Shown: positions 21,825 to 36,017 of the stretch, one piece after another
How positions within the stretch are numbered: position 1 is the stretch's first letter
Layout: each line of letters begins with the position of its first letter
Source of the DNA: Amphiduros pacificus
Taxonomy: Eukaryota > Annelida > Polychaeta > Phyllodocida > Hesionidae
Reading direction: 5' to 3'
Assembly: GCA_949316495.1 (NCBI GenBank)
Contig: OX439010.1
Span: forward strand, 11,733,309-11,797,308
Length of the DNA: 64,000 nucleotides
The notes under the pieces: generated by a model
The model's database searches: none
Seen by the model: the letters and a program-made list of their open reading frames with translations, nothing else
What the model was told of the DNA's origin: nothing
Made by a program: the position numbers and the translations under genes

Positions 21825-22637
21825 ACATTGCTCTGGCTTATCCCACAGAAAATTGAACATTATGTTGTCTCTCAGACTGTTCAAATGTGGTGTTAGAGGG
21901 GGATATGGCAGGACAGGTAGTTGGTAGATAATCTGGGACTAGAGTTGGGTTTAAATAATTGTGACCTTCTCTTACAGTGATAACTTTCTATGCTTCCATA
22001 TTATCACTAGATTTTGCAAAATTAACTTATGGACACATATATTTGACTTTTTTGTCCTATTTTATATTTATGCCCAGTAATTTGATATCATCATTTGTTC
22101 GTTTTATTTGTTTATCTTTACAGAGGACAGTTTTGGAAATATTTCAATTTTGAAATGTGTGTTTCATATTTACTGGCCAGTACATCAGTATAAGATGGAT
22201 CAGGTGAAATATTTTCTTTCTATGGTCAGGCGATAATGCTTCAGAAAGCTGTTAGTTTTTTAAATCTTTATAATCATTGAATACACATTTATGAAGATCT
22301 AGTCTCCCCAATGGATAATCTTGCATTTAAATGATTATCCTGAATGTTGATGCAGTTGTTTGTTAATTTGCCAAATTGGGTTTAAGTCTTACTTCAGTCC
22401 TATCATAAAATATATATTCAACTCACTGAGCCCCTGCACCTGGCATTTCAGATAGTGGTGACATCTAGTGTTGACATCAAACAAAACATTTAAACTTTGA
22501 TGTTCTTCGTGAAATATTATGTTGATTCATCATAATGAATGCAAAATCTCGAATATCTCGGACGAATATGTTGGATCACAAAAACATCAGTGTAGATATA
22601 TTCATTTCCTATCCAGATCTCTACCTATTAATATTAA

Positions 22638-23904
22638 AGCATTCATGAAACCTGACTTTCAGACACATTTTCTTTACATAACATGAATGTTTATACTCTT
22701 AACAGTACTTTTATGTAGTAGTACCCAAAATATTCCCTGTTAACAACTTTCTATGGCACTTGAAAGTTGATCAGTTGTCTGCTGGAACCTACACCAGCAA
22801 TTGAACACTTTGTCAACAAGCTTTGTTTAGCTGGTCTGTGATCTCGTGTTAACACCTAATGAGTTACCAGTTGGGCACCTGTCCAGCTTGGGAAACAGGG
22901 TGGAGATGTTTTGTACAATTTATCAATTTATTGCCAGGATGTCACTTCAGAACAACATAAGATTATTTTAATATTATTTGAATCAATGATATAACTCATG
23001 GTTGTGACAAATATTGTATGGTTGTGACAAATATTGTATGGTTGTGACAAATAGTTTATGGTTGTGACAAATATATTATGATTGTGAAAGATATATCATT
23101 TATGGGAAAAGTATACTATTTATTTGAAAAGTATCTTATGCATATGAAAACCTTTCTGTCAAAAAGGGAAGACATGACTCAAAGGCTGCATGGAATCCCC
23201 CTTAACTTTAAAGCTGTGATATTGAAAAAGTGACATTAAACCCTTTGATCACTGGTTTGGCCTTAAATCACAAGGACTTTGAATGGCAAAACTGTGAATA
23301 CTCAGTGATAATTGGTATCAGTAAAATTTATGATTTGACCCTCTTAAAGTCTTTGATGAAATTTGGGGTTTTCCACACCACTGAATGGGAAGACATCAAA
23401 GGCTGCATGGATTCCACCTTAAAAGCTGGGCTGTATAGAATTTTTTTAAACATTTTTCTGCAAACATATATAATATAAAAAATAATGATTTTTCTTCATT
23501 TATAACTTCATAAATATTCATCCGTTTTTAATAATTTTACCACCAAAAGAAAGCCAAGAAAAGGCACAATCATCATGATGAGTGTTATCTTCCAATTCGT
23601 TCTCTAAATAGTGGAAAAAAATGGCGGAAAATGTGTTGCTCCAATTTTGACATTTGGTAAACAACACCTCCTGTGACTTACGGAGCCCCCTGACAGTTCA
23701 AAGGTCAAGGTCACACAACACACTCCCTGTTTAGTACTGGCAGTACTTGGTGGTCACAAAAAATCATAATTCTCAGGGCAGATGTTCTTTTGTGGATTTC
23801 AGACAGATAGCCTGTATGAATGTCTATTTTAAGATCATATATTGTTTTCAGATACCTTAAGCCACTGTAAAATCGCCTGGAACCTTCCAGGTTTCATGAA
23901 TGCT
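22638..23904. mobile_element. TTAA-flanked MITE (1.27 kb) in the left arm only
   Basis: TTAA at 22634-22637 and 23905-23908, with perfect terminal inverted repeats AGCATTCATGAAACCTG / CAGGTTTCATGAATGCT. The right arm shows continuous sequence here (CAAAGTTAACGGG), so the element entered after the arms duplicated. The inside holds a short minisatellite and an 82-codon open frame (23230-23478) without recognisable domain. Confidence 0.8.
22984..23095. repeat. Short minisatellite, about 20-bp unit
   Basis: Roughly five copies of ATGGTTGTGACAAATATTGT with growing divergence to the right, inside the TTAA MITE. Confidence 0.75.
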
Positions 23905-24171
23905 TTAAGTTAACAGGTAGAGGAAAGTCAAGAAGATATATATATTGAAGCTCTCACATATGCAGAAAAAAATAGAGTACAAGTTTGGAGAAGTCAATTT
24001 CAGAGGGGGAAAGGAACCCCCCCCCTCCATTTTTGGTAAATATCTTTTTTATTTACATGACGTTCAGCTTGATTACTTCACTTAACATTTGTTACTGGAA
24101 AAAACAGATACATTCATAGATTGCATTTCTTTATTTACCCTTGATTATAATATCTCAACCATGACATTTGC

Positions 24172-24450
24172 TTAAGCAATCATGAAATGAGACTTCCAAT
24201 CTCTTTTTTCTCATGGAACATAAATGTTTATACCCCACACTTTGCCATCAAATTTTATCACCCATCATATTTCCCTTACATAAATGTCTGTGCTATTTGA
24301 AAGATTGGAGCAATGGAGAGATTTGGTTTACAAAGGCATGTGTTTCTATTAGTACAGGCCTAATACCCTGACAAACCACATTAGAGGTCGCATGCATGAG
24401 TACATATAGTGGTCAAAAGAGTATAGCCAGTACTTTCAGTCAAACACAAT
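24172..24450. mobile_element. Older member of the TTAA MITE family, present in both arms
   Basis: Begins TTAAGCAATCATGAAATGAG and continues with the same internal blocks as the 18754 copy read in reverse (CCCATCATATTTCCC, GTACAGGCCTAATACCCTGAC). The matching sequence in the right arm lies at about 54866-55085. Being shared, it predates the inverted duplication. Confidence 0.55.
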
Positions 24451-24934
24451 AACAGCATAACACGTGAAGAATGATTATAATCTACTTTGACTTTATCTTC
24501 AGAGTCTTCAGAATCAAAGAATTATGAATAGTATTTTTTTATAATTATATCAGTCAAGGTGAAACACCCTCACATGCCTTGCATGTGCAGTTGAAATATC
24601 ATTCATGAGTTTATTACACAAGTGGTGCCACCTGTTGACAAGGTGTAATGTAAAGTCTGAATAAAGGATGTTTGGGATAACTTTTATGAATCAAGAAAAA
24701 ATCTGATATGTATTTTTTCACTTTTTATTACACTGATTAAGATTTTAGTGAATAATTTATTATATTTAAGGAAGCAAGACAAAGATCAAAATACTTCCAC
24801 TTTATAATTGTTATAAAATACATAAAATCAACACTGTATTTGCTTCAAAGATTCTTTTATTCGAAAAGCACGGGCTCTAATCGATGGTTTGCAGTCTGTA
24901 TCATTGGGACTGTGTTATACAGAAGTTATTCACT

Positions 24935-26133
24935 CTAGTCTACATGGGCTATTCCCTTGGTCTACATGGGCTATTCCCTTGGTCTACATGGGCTATTCCC
25001 TTTAAACTATATGGGCTATACCCTTAAGTCTACAAGGGATGTTCCCTCTAATCTCCATGGGCTACACCCTGTACTGTACATGGGATGGTCCCTGTAGTCT
25101 ACGTGGGCTACACCCTGTACTGTACATGGGATGGTCCTTGTAGTCTACGTGGGCTACACCCTGTACTGTACATGAGATGGTCCTTGTATTCTACGTGGGC
25201 TACACCCTGTACTATACATGAGATGGTCCTTGTAGTCTACGTGGGCTACACCCTGTACTGTACATGGGATGGTCCTTGTAGTCTACGTGGGCTACACCCT
25301 GTACTGTACATGAGATGGTCCTTGTAGTCTACGTGAGCTACACCCTGTACTGTACATGGGATGTTCCCTGTAGTCTACGTGGGCTACACCCTGTACTGTA
25401 CATGGGATGGTCCCTGTAGTCTACGTGGGCAACACCCTGTACCTTACATGGGATGGTCCCTCTAGACTACGTGGGCTATACCCTGTACTGTACATGGGAT
25501 GGTCCCTGTAGTCTACGTGGGCTACACCCTGTACTGTACATGGGATGTTCCCTGTAGTCTACGTGGGCTACACCCTGTACTGTACATGGGATGGTCCATG
25601 TAGTCTACGTGGGCAACACCCTGTACCTTACATGGGATGGTCCCTGTAGTCTACGTGGGCTATACCCTGTACTGTACATGGGATGGTCCCTGTATTCTAC
25701 GTAGGCTCCACCCTGTGGTCTACATGAGATGGTCCCTGTAGTCTACGTGGGCTACACCCTGTACTGTACATGAGATGGTCCTTGTAGTCTACGTGGGCAA
25801 CACCCTGTACCTTACATGGGATGGTCCTTGTAGTCTACGTGGGCTACACCCTGTACTGTACATGAGATGGTCCCTGTAGTCTACGTGGGCTCCACCCTGT
25901 GGTCTACATGAGATGGTCCCTGTAGTCTACGTGGGCTACATCCTGTACTGTACATGAGATGGTCCCTGTAGTCTACGTGGGCTACACCCTGTACTGTACA
26001 TGGGATGGTCCCTGTAGTCTATGTGGGCTACACCCTGTACTGTACATGAGATGGTCCCTGTAGTCTATGTGGGCTACATCCTGTACCTTGCATGAGATGG
26101 TCCCCGTAGTCTACGTGGGCTATACCCTGTGGT
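24935..26133 (-). repeat. Left satellite array: 22-bp monomers, then about 24 copies of a 46-bp unit
   Basis: On the minus strand the array starts at the SDR stop codon (26134) and runs left. Most of it is a 46-bp unit containing GGGTGTAGCCCACGTAGACT and GGGACCATCCCATGTACAGT. At the outer edge (24935-25010) it changes to simple monomers of about 22 bp such as GGGAATAGCCCATGTAGACC. It has the opposite orientation to the big array at 36018-52690. Long open frames through it are by-products of stop-poor repeats. Confidence 0.9.
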
Positions 26134-29238
<3,105 letters not shown>

Positions 29239-29740
29239 TGCAAAGTAATAACAATCTTACAATTCAGAGTTGAAAATTGACTGAAAATTCAGAGTTGAAA
29301 ATTGACTGAAAATTGACATTTAAGATGGTGCAAAGGTGTACAGTTGTACTGGGAGTTCAGCATTTATACCTTTATTTTAAAGGACTATATTTTTTCTGAA
29401 GGAAGTAAGTCTCATTTTGGCATTCATATTGCATCCAAGACAGGTAACAGATAAACGGATATCAAGTGTCTGGAGCAAACATGTATGGTAACAAGCATCA
29501 AATGTAACAAAATTGTAACAAATGTGAAGAATACAAATAACAAATTCCTAATCTAGCTTTTCAAAATTATCACAATACCACTATTATTTGTTCATTTTAA
29601 CCTAATCTGATATAAATGGCTGTCCAGGCAATGATAAACTAGAGTGGCCTTTGATAAGGTAGACAGAACCTGAAATAGTATTTCAACAACCTTTGTACCA
29701 CAACATGTGGCCGTCTATATTCTATACAGTTCTGCATACT
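29239..29740. other. Upstream region of the SDR gene
   Basis: AT-rich. A doubled 24-bp block CAGAGTTGAAAATTGACTGA occurs at about 29262-29310. No clear TATA or CpG-rich promoter seen. Confidence 0.35.
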
Positions 29741-29744
29741 TTAA

Positions 29745-29909
29745 AGCATTCGTGAATTGAGGATTTTGAACATTTTCTCCAAGCATAATATAAATATTTA
29801 TATCCCAAACCTTCTGATCAAGTATTATTACCCATCATATTTCCCCTACATATATTTCTGTGCCATTTGTAAGTGGATGAGTGTTTTGCTAAAATCCAAA
29901 TCATCCAGC
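29745..29909. mobile_element. TTAA MITE relic, truncated by a minisatellite
   Basis: Starts at a TTAA (29741-29744) with AGCATTCGTGAA, then shows family internal blocks (ATCATATTTCCCCTACATAT, GCTAAAATCCAAATCATCC, compare 19150-19215 in reverse). It stops exactly where the 20-bp minisatellite begins. Confidence 0.55.
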
Positions 29910-31500
29910 TGAGAGAGGAGAGCAGCAGTTGAGAGAGGAGAGCATCAGCTGAGAGAGGAGAGCATCAGCTGAGAGAGGAGAGCATCAGCTGAGAGAGGAG
30001 AGCAGCAGCTGAGAGAGGAGAGCAGCAGCTGAGAGAGGAGAGCAGCAGCTGAGAGAGGAGAGCAGCTGAGAGAGGAGAGCAGCAGCTGAGAGAGGAGAAC
30101 AGCAGCTGAGAGAGGAGTGCAGCAGCTGAGAGAGGAGAGCAGCAGCTGAGAGATGAGAACAGCAGCTGAGAGAGGAGTGCAGCAGCTGTGAGAGGAGAGC
30201 AGCAGCTGAGAGAGGAGAGCAGCAGTTGAGAGAGGAGAGCATCAGCTGAGAGAGGAGAGCATCAGCTGAGAGAGGAGAGCATCAGCTGAGAGAGGAGAGC
30301 AGCAGCTGAGATAGGAGAGCAGCAGCTGAGAGAGGAGAGCAGCAGTTGAGAGAGGAGAGCATCAGCTGAGAGAGGAGAGCAGCAGCTGAGAGAGGAGAGC
30401 AGCAGCTGAGAGAGGAGAGCAGCTGAGAGAGGAGAGCAGCAGCTGAGAGATGAGAGCATCAGCTGAATGAGGAGAGCAGCAGCTGAGAGAGGAGTGCAGC
30501 AGCTGAGAGAGGAGAGCAGCAGCTGAGAGAGGAGAGCAGCTGAGAGAGGAGAGCAGCAGCTGAGAGATGAGAGCATCAGCTGAATGAGGAGAGCAGCAGC
30601 TGAGAGAGGAGTGCAGCAGCTGAGAGAGGAGAACAGCAGCTGAGATAGGAGAGCAGCAGCTGAGAGAGGAGAGCAGCAGCTGAGATAGGAGAGCAGCAGT
30701 TGAGAGAGGAGAGCAGCAGCTGAGAGAGGAGAGCAGCAGCTGAGAGAGGAGAGCAGCTGAGAGAGGAGAGCAGCAGCTGAGAGATGAAAGCATCAGCTGA
30801 ATGAGGAGTGCAGCAGCTGAGAGAGGAGAACAGCAGCTGAGAGAGGAGTGCAGCAGCTCAGAGAGGAGAGCAGCAGCTGAGAGAGGGGAGCAGCAGCTGA
30901 GAGAGGGGAGCAGCAGCTGAGAGAGGAGAGCAGCAGCTGAGAGAGGAGAGCAGCAGCTGAGAGAGGAGAGCAGCAGTTGAGAGAGGAGAGCATCAGCTGA
31001 GAGAGGAGAGCAGCAGCTGAGAGATGAGAGCATCAGCTGAATGAGGAGAGCAGCAGCTGAGAGAGGAGTGCAGCAGCTGAGAGAGGAGAACAGCAGCTGT
31101 GAGAGGAGAGCAGCAGCTGAGAGAGGAGAGCAGCAGCTGAGAGAGGGGAGCAGCAGCTGAGAGAGGGGAGCAGCAGCTGAGAGGAGAGCAGCAGCTGAGA
31201 TAGGAGAGCAGCAGCTGAGAGAGGAGAGCAGCAGTTGAGAGAGGAGAGCATCAGCTGAGAGAGGAGAGCAGCAGCTGAGAGAGGAGAGCAGCAGCTGAGA
31301 GAGGAGAGCAGCTGAGAGAGGAGAGCAGCAGCTGAGAGAGGAGAGCATCAGCTGAATGAGGAGAGCAGCAGCTGAGAGAGGAGTGCAGCAGCTGAGAGAG
31401 GAGAGCAGCAGCTGAGAGATGAGAACAGCAGCTGAGAGAGGAGAGCAGCAGCTGAGAGAGGAGAGCAGCAGCTGAGATAGGAGAGCAGCAGCTGTGAGAT
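29910..31500. repeat. 20-bp purine-rich minisatellite, about 80 copies
   Basis: Unit AGCAGCAGCTGAGAGAGGAG with variants (CAGTTG, CATCAG, ATGAGG, GGGGAG) and some shortened units. The plus strand is purine-rich. Each unit holds a CAGCTG palindrome. Frames through it encode runs like LLSSLSCCSP and are not genes. Confidence 0.95.
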
Positions 31501-32580
31501 ACATCTTTGTTGCCAATCTCTCCATCCAATGTACATGATGTTATGTATGATGTTATAAGCTTCAGTCTTTGGACAGGCTGGAAGCAAGGAGAAGTTGGCT
31601 GCATTGGCTTGCTGGGGGGATTGGTTTTACCATAACATTTCATCCAAGGTTAGTGACAATCATTTTGGAAAAAAAGACCATTTTAAATTTAAGATGACCC
31701 ATTTTTAAAAAAAATAATGGTAGTGCATACTAAAAATGATTCATTTGATTTTCCTCAAAATTTGGGAAGGGATTTCCATTTTTGGCCTCGTCAAGGTAAT
31801 CAACTTTAGAGAATGGATGCTCATCATACTTTTTGTTGGAATATTGTGGTATTATTGATGAAAATAAGCAAGTAATACTGGGCTTTTGCAGAGGAATAGA
31901 GTATTCACTGATATATTACAGTACTCGACGTATGTTAATCGTTTGGGACCATAGACATAAAGCGATCTTAATATTTAGGACCAGGATAAAAAGGACTGGC
32001 ACCAATTCCATAAATTTAGAGTACTTAATAAAAGAAAATTCCTGGCATTAATTGAAACTACTTCCACGCTTCTCCTTTTTCTTTGACTTATACAAAAAGT
32101 GCGTAAAATCATTACATTATGTTCAACAAAACACCTCCCTTCCAACGCATTAAAGACATCAGTTTTCGAGGAAAAACAATTTTGGCAAACATATTTCTTT
32201 TTCCTACCCTCAAACATATGTACATGATATATATTTTTCATCAGACAGTCGTCAGACAACATTTGACGTTAATTTAAGTCATAAGGTTGGTAATCACTGC
32301 CAGCGCGTTCCCTCAGTTTACCATAGGATAACCCAGATTAGCAACCCCCAGGTAACATTAGGAGTCTATCCAAGCAAGTCTTGTTTGCCGGAATGTTACA
32401 CATCTCTGTCCTTTAATCAGGCAGGGCTGATAGGTGTGTATCTTCTATTATGAAATAGGAGAAGTTAACTTGTTTATACCTGGCGAGTGCAACATGTGAT
32501 ACGTGTAATTTTTATAATCTATCAACCATTAATACAAATAAGATTTTAAAATGTCATACTTGCGGAAATCTCAAACATCC
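31501..32580. other. No gene seen
   Basis: AT-rich sequence between the minisatellite and the DNA transposon. Open frames at 31833-32051 (plus) and 31975-32262 (minus) overlap and lack recognisable domains. Confidence 0.4.
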
Positions 32581-32586
32581 AGACTT

Positions 32587-35500
32587 CACTGGGGGGATAC
32601 TGGATTCGGTAACTGCAGTTACCGAATCAAAATGGCAAACCCTGCACCAGGTGAGAAATCTCAGCAGTTTGTTTTGAGGGGTATTTTGCTTACTGTGTCA
32701 CTGTTCTGTGTTCCTTGTTAGAGATAAAAGCAATATAATAATATCTCATGCAACAGGTAGGCAGGACAATGGCTTAAATGTCTGATTTGGGCCATGTTGT
32801 TTTGTCTCGAGATTCGGTAACTATGATCAGTGTATGTCTAAAGATTAGGTAACTGGGGTGTCATGATTTGGTAACTCCGCTATGGGTCCTCACTTATCAG
32901 ATGCTTATTGAATACAATCATCATTGTTTATCACTGAGAGACCTGATCTTAGAATATGGGCTTACTCCAAGTCTGAGCATCCCATTTTCTTGGATTGTTA
33001 TTTTACTTTAAACACATATTAAGCACTTTACTATCCCAAAATAATTTCAGGTTATGAGAGCGTATATAGATATATCAATCAGCAGGTTCATGCATTCAGC
33101 ATAATCGATATGCATGCAATTAGTAGTTAATTGAGGGGGAAGATTATTCCAGTCAGTCACTGTCCTTGGAAAATAGCTTTATTTATAAGGGTCACAGCTT
33201 GTCGCAATTTCGATATAGTGATTTCCATGTAGGAGCTGATTACATTTTGACATGTTCTGGAAGTTTCAAAGCTATTTCACCATGTATGGCCTTGAATAAT
33301 AAAACCAGCCTCTGTGTCCTTCTTCTCCCTGCTAGTGAATCCCATTTTAGGTCTTCCAGGATTTTTGTTACAGTGCCTGTTTCTCTCTTCCAGTTGCCAG
33401 ACACAAATCTAGCAGCTCGTCTTTGAACTGATTCTACGTGGTCTATATCTTTTTTGAGGTAAGGGTCCCACACACTTGATGCATATTCTAAGTGAGGGCG
33501 CACAAGTGTATTGTAGGCAGCCTCTTTGATATTTCCTGGGCACATATTGAAATTTCTTCTTACAAATCCCAGTACTTGATTTGCTTTGCAGACAATGTTG
33601 TTGATATTTTCATCCCATTTCATATTTGTTTGGAGTTCAACTCCCAGGTAGGGATGATGTTCAACATGTTGCAAGTTGTGATCATTTAATGTATATTTTC
33701 TTGTATCAAGAGCTTGGCTTTTTTCGTGCTGCTCAGGGTGTAGCATTTCTGAGCATTGAAGTCCATTTGCCACTCACTTGACTATTCCACCACCATATTT
33801 AGGTCTTCTTGCAGTTTTACTGCATCATCGTCATTTTCAACTATTCTATATAGGAGGCTCTCATCAGCAAAGTGCCTTATGTTTGAATATTTAAGCTTCC
33901 CTCCAATGTCATTAATGTAGAGTAGAAATAGTATTGGTCCAAGTACTGTACCCTGAGGCACTCCAGATTTAAAAAGGACAGGATCAGATTCATCACCGTC
34001 AATAACTACCATCTGTTCATGGTTTGTAAGCCAGTTTTTTATCCATGAACCGACCTGCCCTGAGATTCTGTAATGCTCAAGCTTGTGATTCAGCCGTTCG
34101 TGGCAGACTGTGTCAAAGGCTTTACTAAAGTCGAGAATGAGCATGTCAACAATTTGCCCATCATTTCTAGCCTTGAGTATATCCTGTAAGGTTGTGATTA
34201 ACTGAGTTTCACACGAGTGGCCTGTCCTGAATCCATGCTGAAAATTTACCAGGATATTGTAAAGTTCGCAGTGATTCATCATGTGTCTGACAATTATATG
34301 CTCCAAAAACTTACAGGGTACAGATGTCAAAGAAACTGGCCTGTAGTTTGTGGCACAACTTTTATCTCCTTTTTTAAAGACTGCAACTATATTTGCTGTG
34401 CGCCATGCTTTTGGGACTTCTTCTTTGTCAAGTGAGTCTTGGAATATTTTTTTGAGGATTGGAGCAATTTCATGTGAACATTCTTTCAAGACTCTTGTGG
34501 GTATTTGATCCGGGCCATTGGCTTTTTTGGATCACCTTTGTCAGGAATATTTTCCATGTTTTCAGTAGAAAAAACAGATTTGTACTGACGTGAAAGAACT
34601 GACGTAATAGGAATGTGTTTATTGATGGACTCCATAAGCTTATCTGTGAACTTATTTTTCAGAGTTTCAACTGGGAGATTTGAATCCTTAAATTCATCTT
34701 AAAAAAAGACATGCATGTCTTGTTTTATTGCATTCATGTCTCCTAGGACTTTCATTAATTTGTCAGTCATAAATTTGCAAACCTCAGACTCTTTCAAATA
34801 ATCCCCTGCTTAGAAATATTTTTGTCCTTTTTCTTTTTCAGGTGCATTATAATCAACAGTTTGTTCAGAACTAATAACCTCTCTTGATCTTCAGAATATT
34901 TTTTTTACCATTTGTTTCAATATATGGTTCACAGTTCTGCCCATATTTATTGATTATGGCATTGATTGTTTGGCCAAAGTGTACAGATCTTTTGGTTTAG
35001 TGGTTTCATCTAATTCTTCTTTCCGAATGCTAAAAGGCAAATTCTGGTGGCTGGATTTAGCATGTTGGAATATATTTAGTTCTATTTTACCAGTTTTTGT
35101 GCAATGGTAACACATAAAGGCTGAAATAATGAGCATGTCATATTATAGTTACAGTTACAATGAACATTGCAACCACTGGATTGCAACACATTATACATAC
35201 CTGCAGTCATTATACAGAGCATATTGTTCTGGTAACTTTACTATTATTGTTTGCTTATAAGTACACATTAACATTGATATATTGTTGGCATACACATATG
35301 GCAGTTACCAAATCATTCAACAGTTACCGAATCATCCACATGGAGAAGACTACAGTTACCGAATCATGCATGTACAGTTACCGAATCATGAGTGAAACTA
35401 CATTCCCTCTTTTTCACATTACCTGTAAAGCTATGTGAATCATTTTGATCATACTGTATATATATACTATACTGAAGCACTTGGTCATGGTAGCAGTTGT

Positions 35501-35610
35501 CAATAACCCCAGGAAAGATGAAATACAAGCTGCTGAGATTTCTCACCTGGTGCAGAGTCTGCCATTTTGATTCGGTAACTGCAGTTACCGAATCCAGTAT
35601 CCCCCCAGTG
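32587..35610. mobile_element. 3.0-kb DNA transposon with palindrome-bearing terminal inverted repeats
   Basis: The ends read CACTGGGGGGATACTG... inward, with about 85-bp inverted repeats (32587-32672 and 35525-35610) that are almost identical, so it is young. AGACTT lies on both sides (32581-32586, 35611-35616), a 6-bp target duplication. Each terminal repeat contains a perfect 26-bp palindrome (32603-32628, 35569-35594) made of two head-to-head copies of GATTCGGTAACTG. More copies of this motif follow inside: 32811, 32845 and 32866 on the left, about 35305, 35324, 35351 and 35378 on the right in opposite sense. No intact transposase seen. A minus-strand open frame at 34954-35136 has a C-x2-C...H-x5-H pattern (CYHCTKTGK...QHAKSSH), perhaps part of an element-encoded protein. 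A LINE lies inside. Superfamily unresolved: the 6-bp duplication and CACTG ends fit no common family I can name with confidence. Confidence 0.8.
33050..34700 (-). mobile_element. 5'-truncated CR1/Jockey-like LINE inside the DNA transposon
   Basis: RT coding pieces on the minus strand: NGPDQIPTRVLKECSHEIAP, NYRPVSLTSVPCKFLEH, DFSKAFDTVCHERL, SGVPQGTVLGPILFLLYIND, then FADESLLYR where FADD is expected (34489-33782). A second frame at 33773-33240 carries YLGVELQTNMKW, LGFVRRNFNMCP and LEYASSVWDPY. WNNLPPQL marks the C-terminus near 33140. Stops and frame changes show it is dead. It is a different lineage from LINE copies A and B. The exact 5' boundary is unclear, because sequence to about 34870 also shows short coding-like stretches. 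Confidence 0.75.
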
Positions 35611-35924
35611 AGACTTAACGGTCCGGAACTAACGTGGAGGAAAAAAGTGTGTCAGACTGTTTTGGGTCAAGAGTTATGACTCGATTTGGACTGGTAGTAA
35701 ATGATATGACAAGGGAACTTTTTACACAAAAACAACTGGTATCATGTAATTATTATTGATAAAACATGAATATGCAATTGCAGCTGTTCGTTGTAATATG
35801 TGATACAGCAATTGCTTATTTTCAAATGTAGGAATAGATTGGAGGCAAGAGATTGGAGACAGTGAGACGTGTCAGTGAGGGACTTGAAGTGTCATCTGGT
35901 AAAGTGTAAAAGTAAAAAAAAGTA

Positions 35925-36012
35925 AAGCTGACATTTATATACCGCTGATACCAGACAATGTCTGCTCATAGCGGTTGATAGTAACTGACCAGGATTCGAA
36001 CCTTGAACCCTT
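35925..36012 (-). mobile_element. tRNA-derived SINE fragment with a LINE A-type 3' tail
   Basis: On the minus strand it contains an exact RNA polymerase III B box, GGTTCGAATCC (35992-36002), then a hairpin like the LINE 3' end: arms ACCGCT / AGCGGT around CAGACATTGTCTG (35941-35975), then an A-rich end. The outer arms differ from the LINE (AGCGCT/AGCGCT) but still pair, so changes are compensatory. The A box is missing because the 5' side meets the satellite at about 36013. Confidence 0.7.
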
Positions 36013-36017
36013 TTTGC

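Larger units (their letters stand above)
22150..24935 (+). repeat. Left arm of a large inverted duplication
   Basis: Matches 53195-56220 in reverse complement over its whole length apart from insertions. Landmarks: GATGGATCAGGTGAAATATT (22194) vs 56180s; TTTGCCAAATTGGGTTTAAG (22368) vs 55680s; AACAACAC-free CCCCCCCTCCATTTTTGG (24018) vs 55225; GGTGTAATGTAAAGTCTGAA (24641) vs 53490; CATCGATTAGAGCCCGTGCT vs 53233. The arm contains a MITE absent from the right arm (22638-23904) and an older MITE shared by both. Confidence 0.85.

Noticed and set aside
25085-25327. Open frame MVPVVYVGYTLYCTWDG... in the left satellite
   Set aside because: Translation of the 46-bp unit; the same peptide pattern appears in the right array on the other strand.
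29985-31643. Long minus-strand open frames of LLSSLSCCSP repeats (up to 387 codons)
   Set aside because: They follow the 20-bp minisatellite, which lacks stops in this strand. All three frames are open alike.
31975-32262. Cys/His-containing open frame (YVCQNCF...)
   Set aside because: The cysteine pattern is incomplete and there is no flanking coding sequence or homology I recognise.
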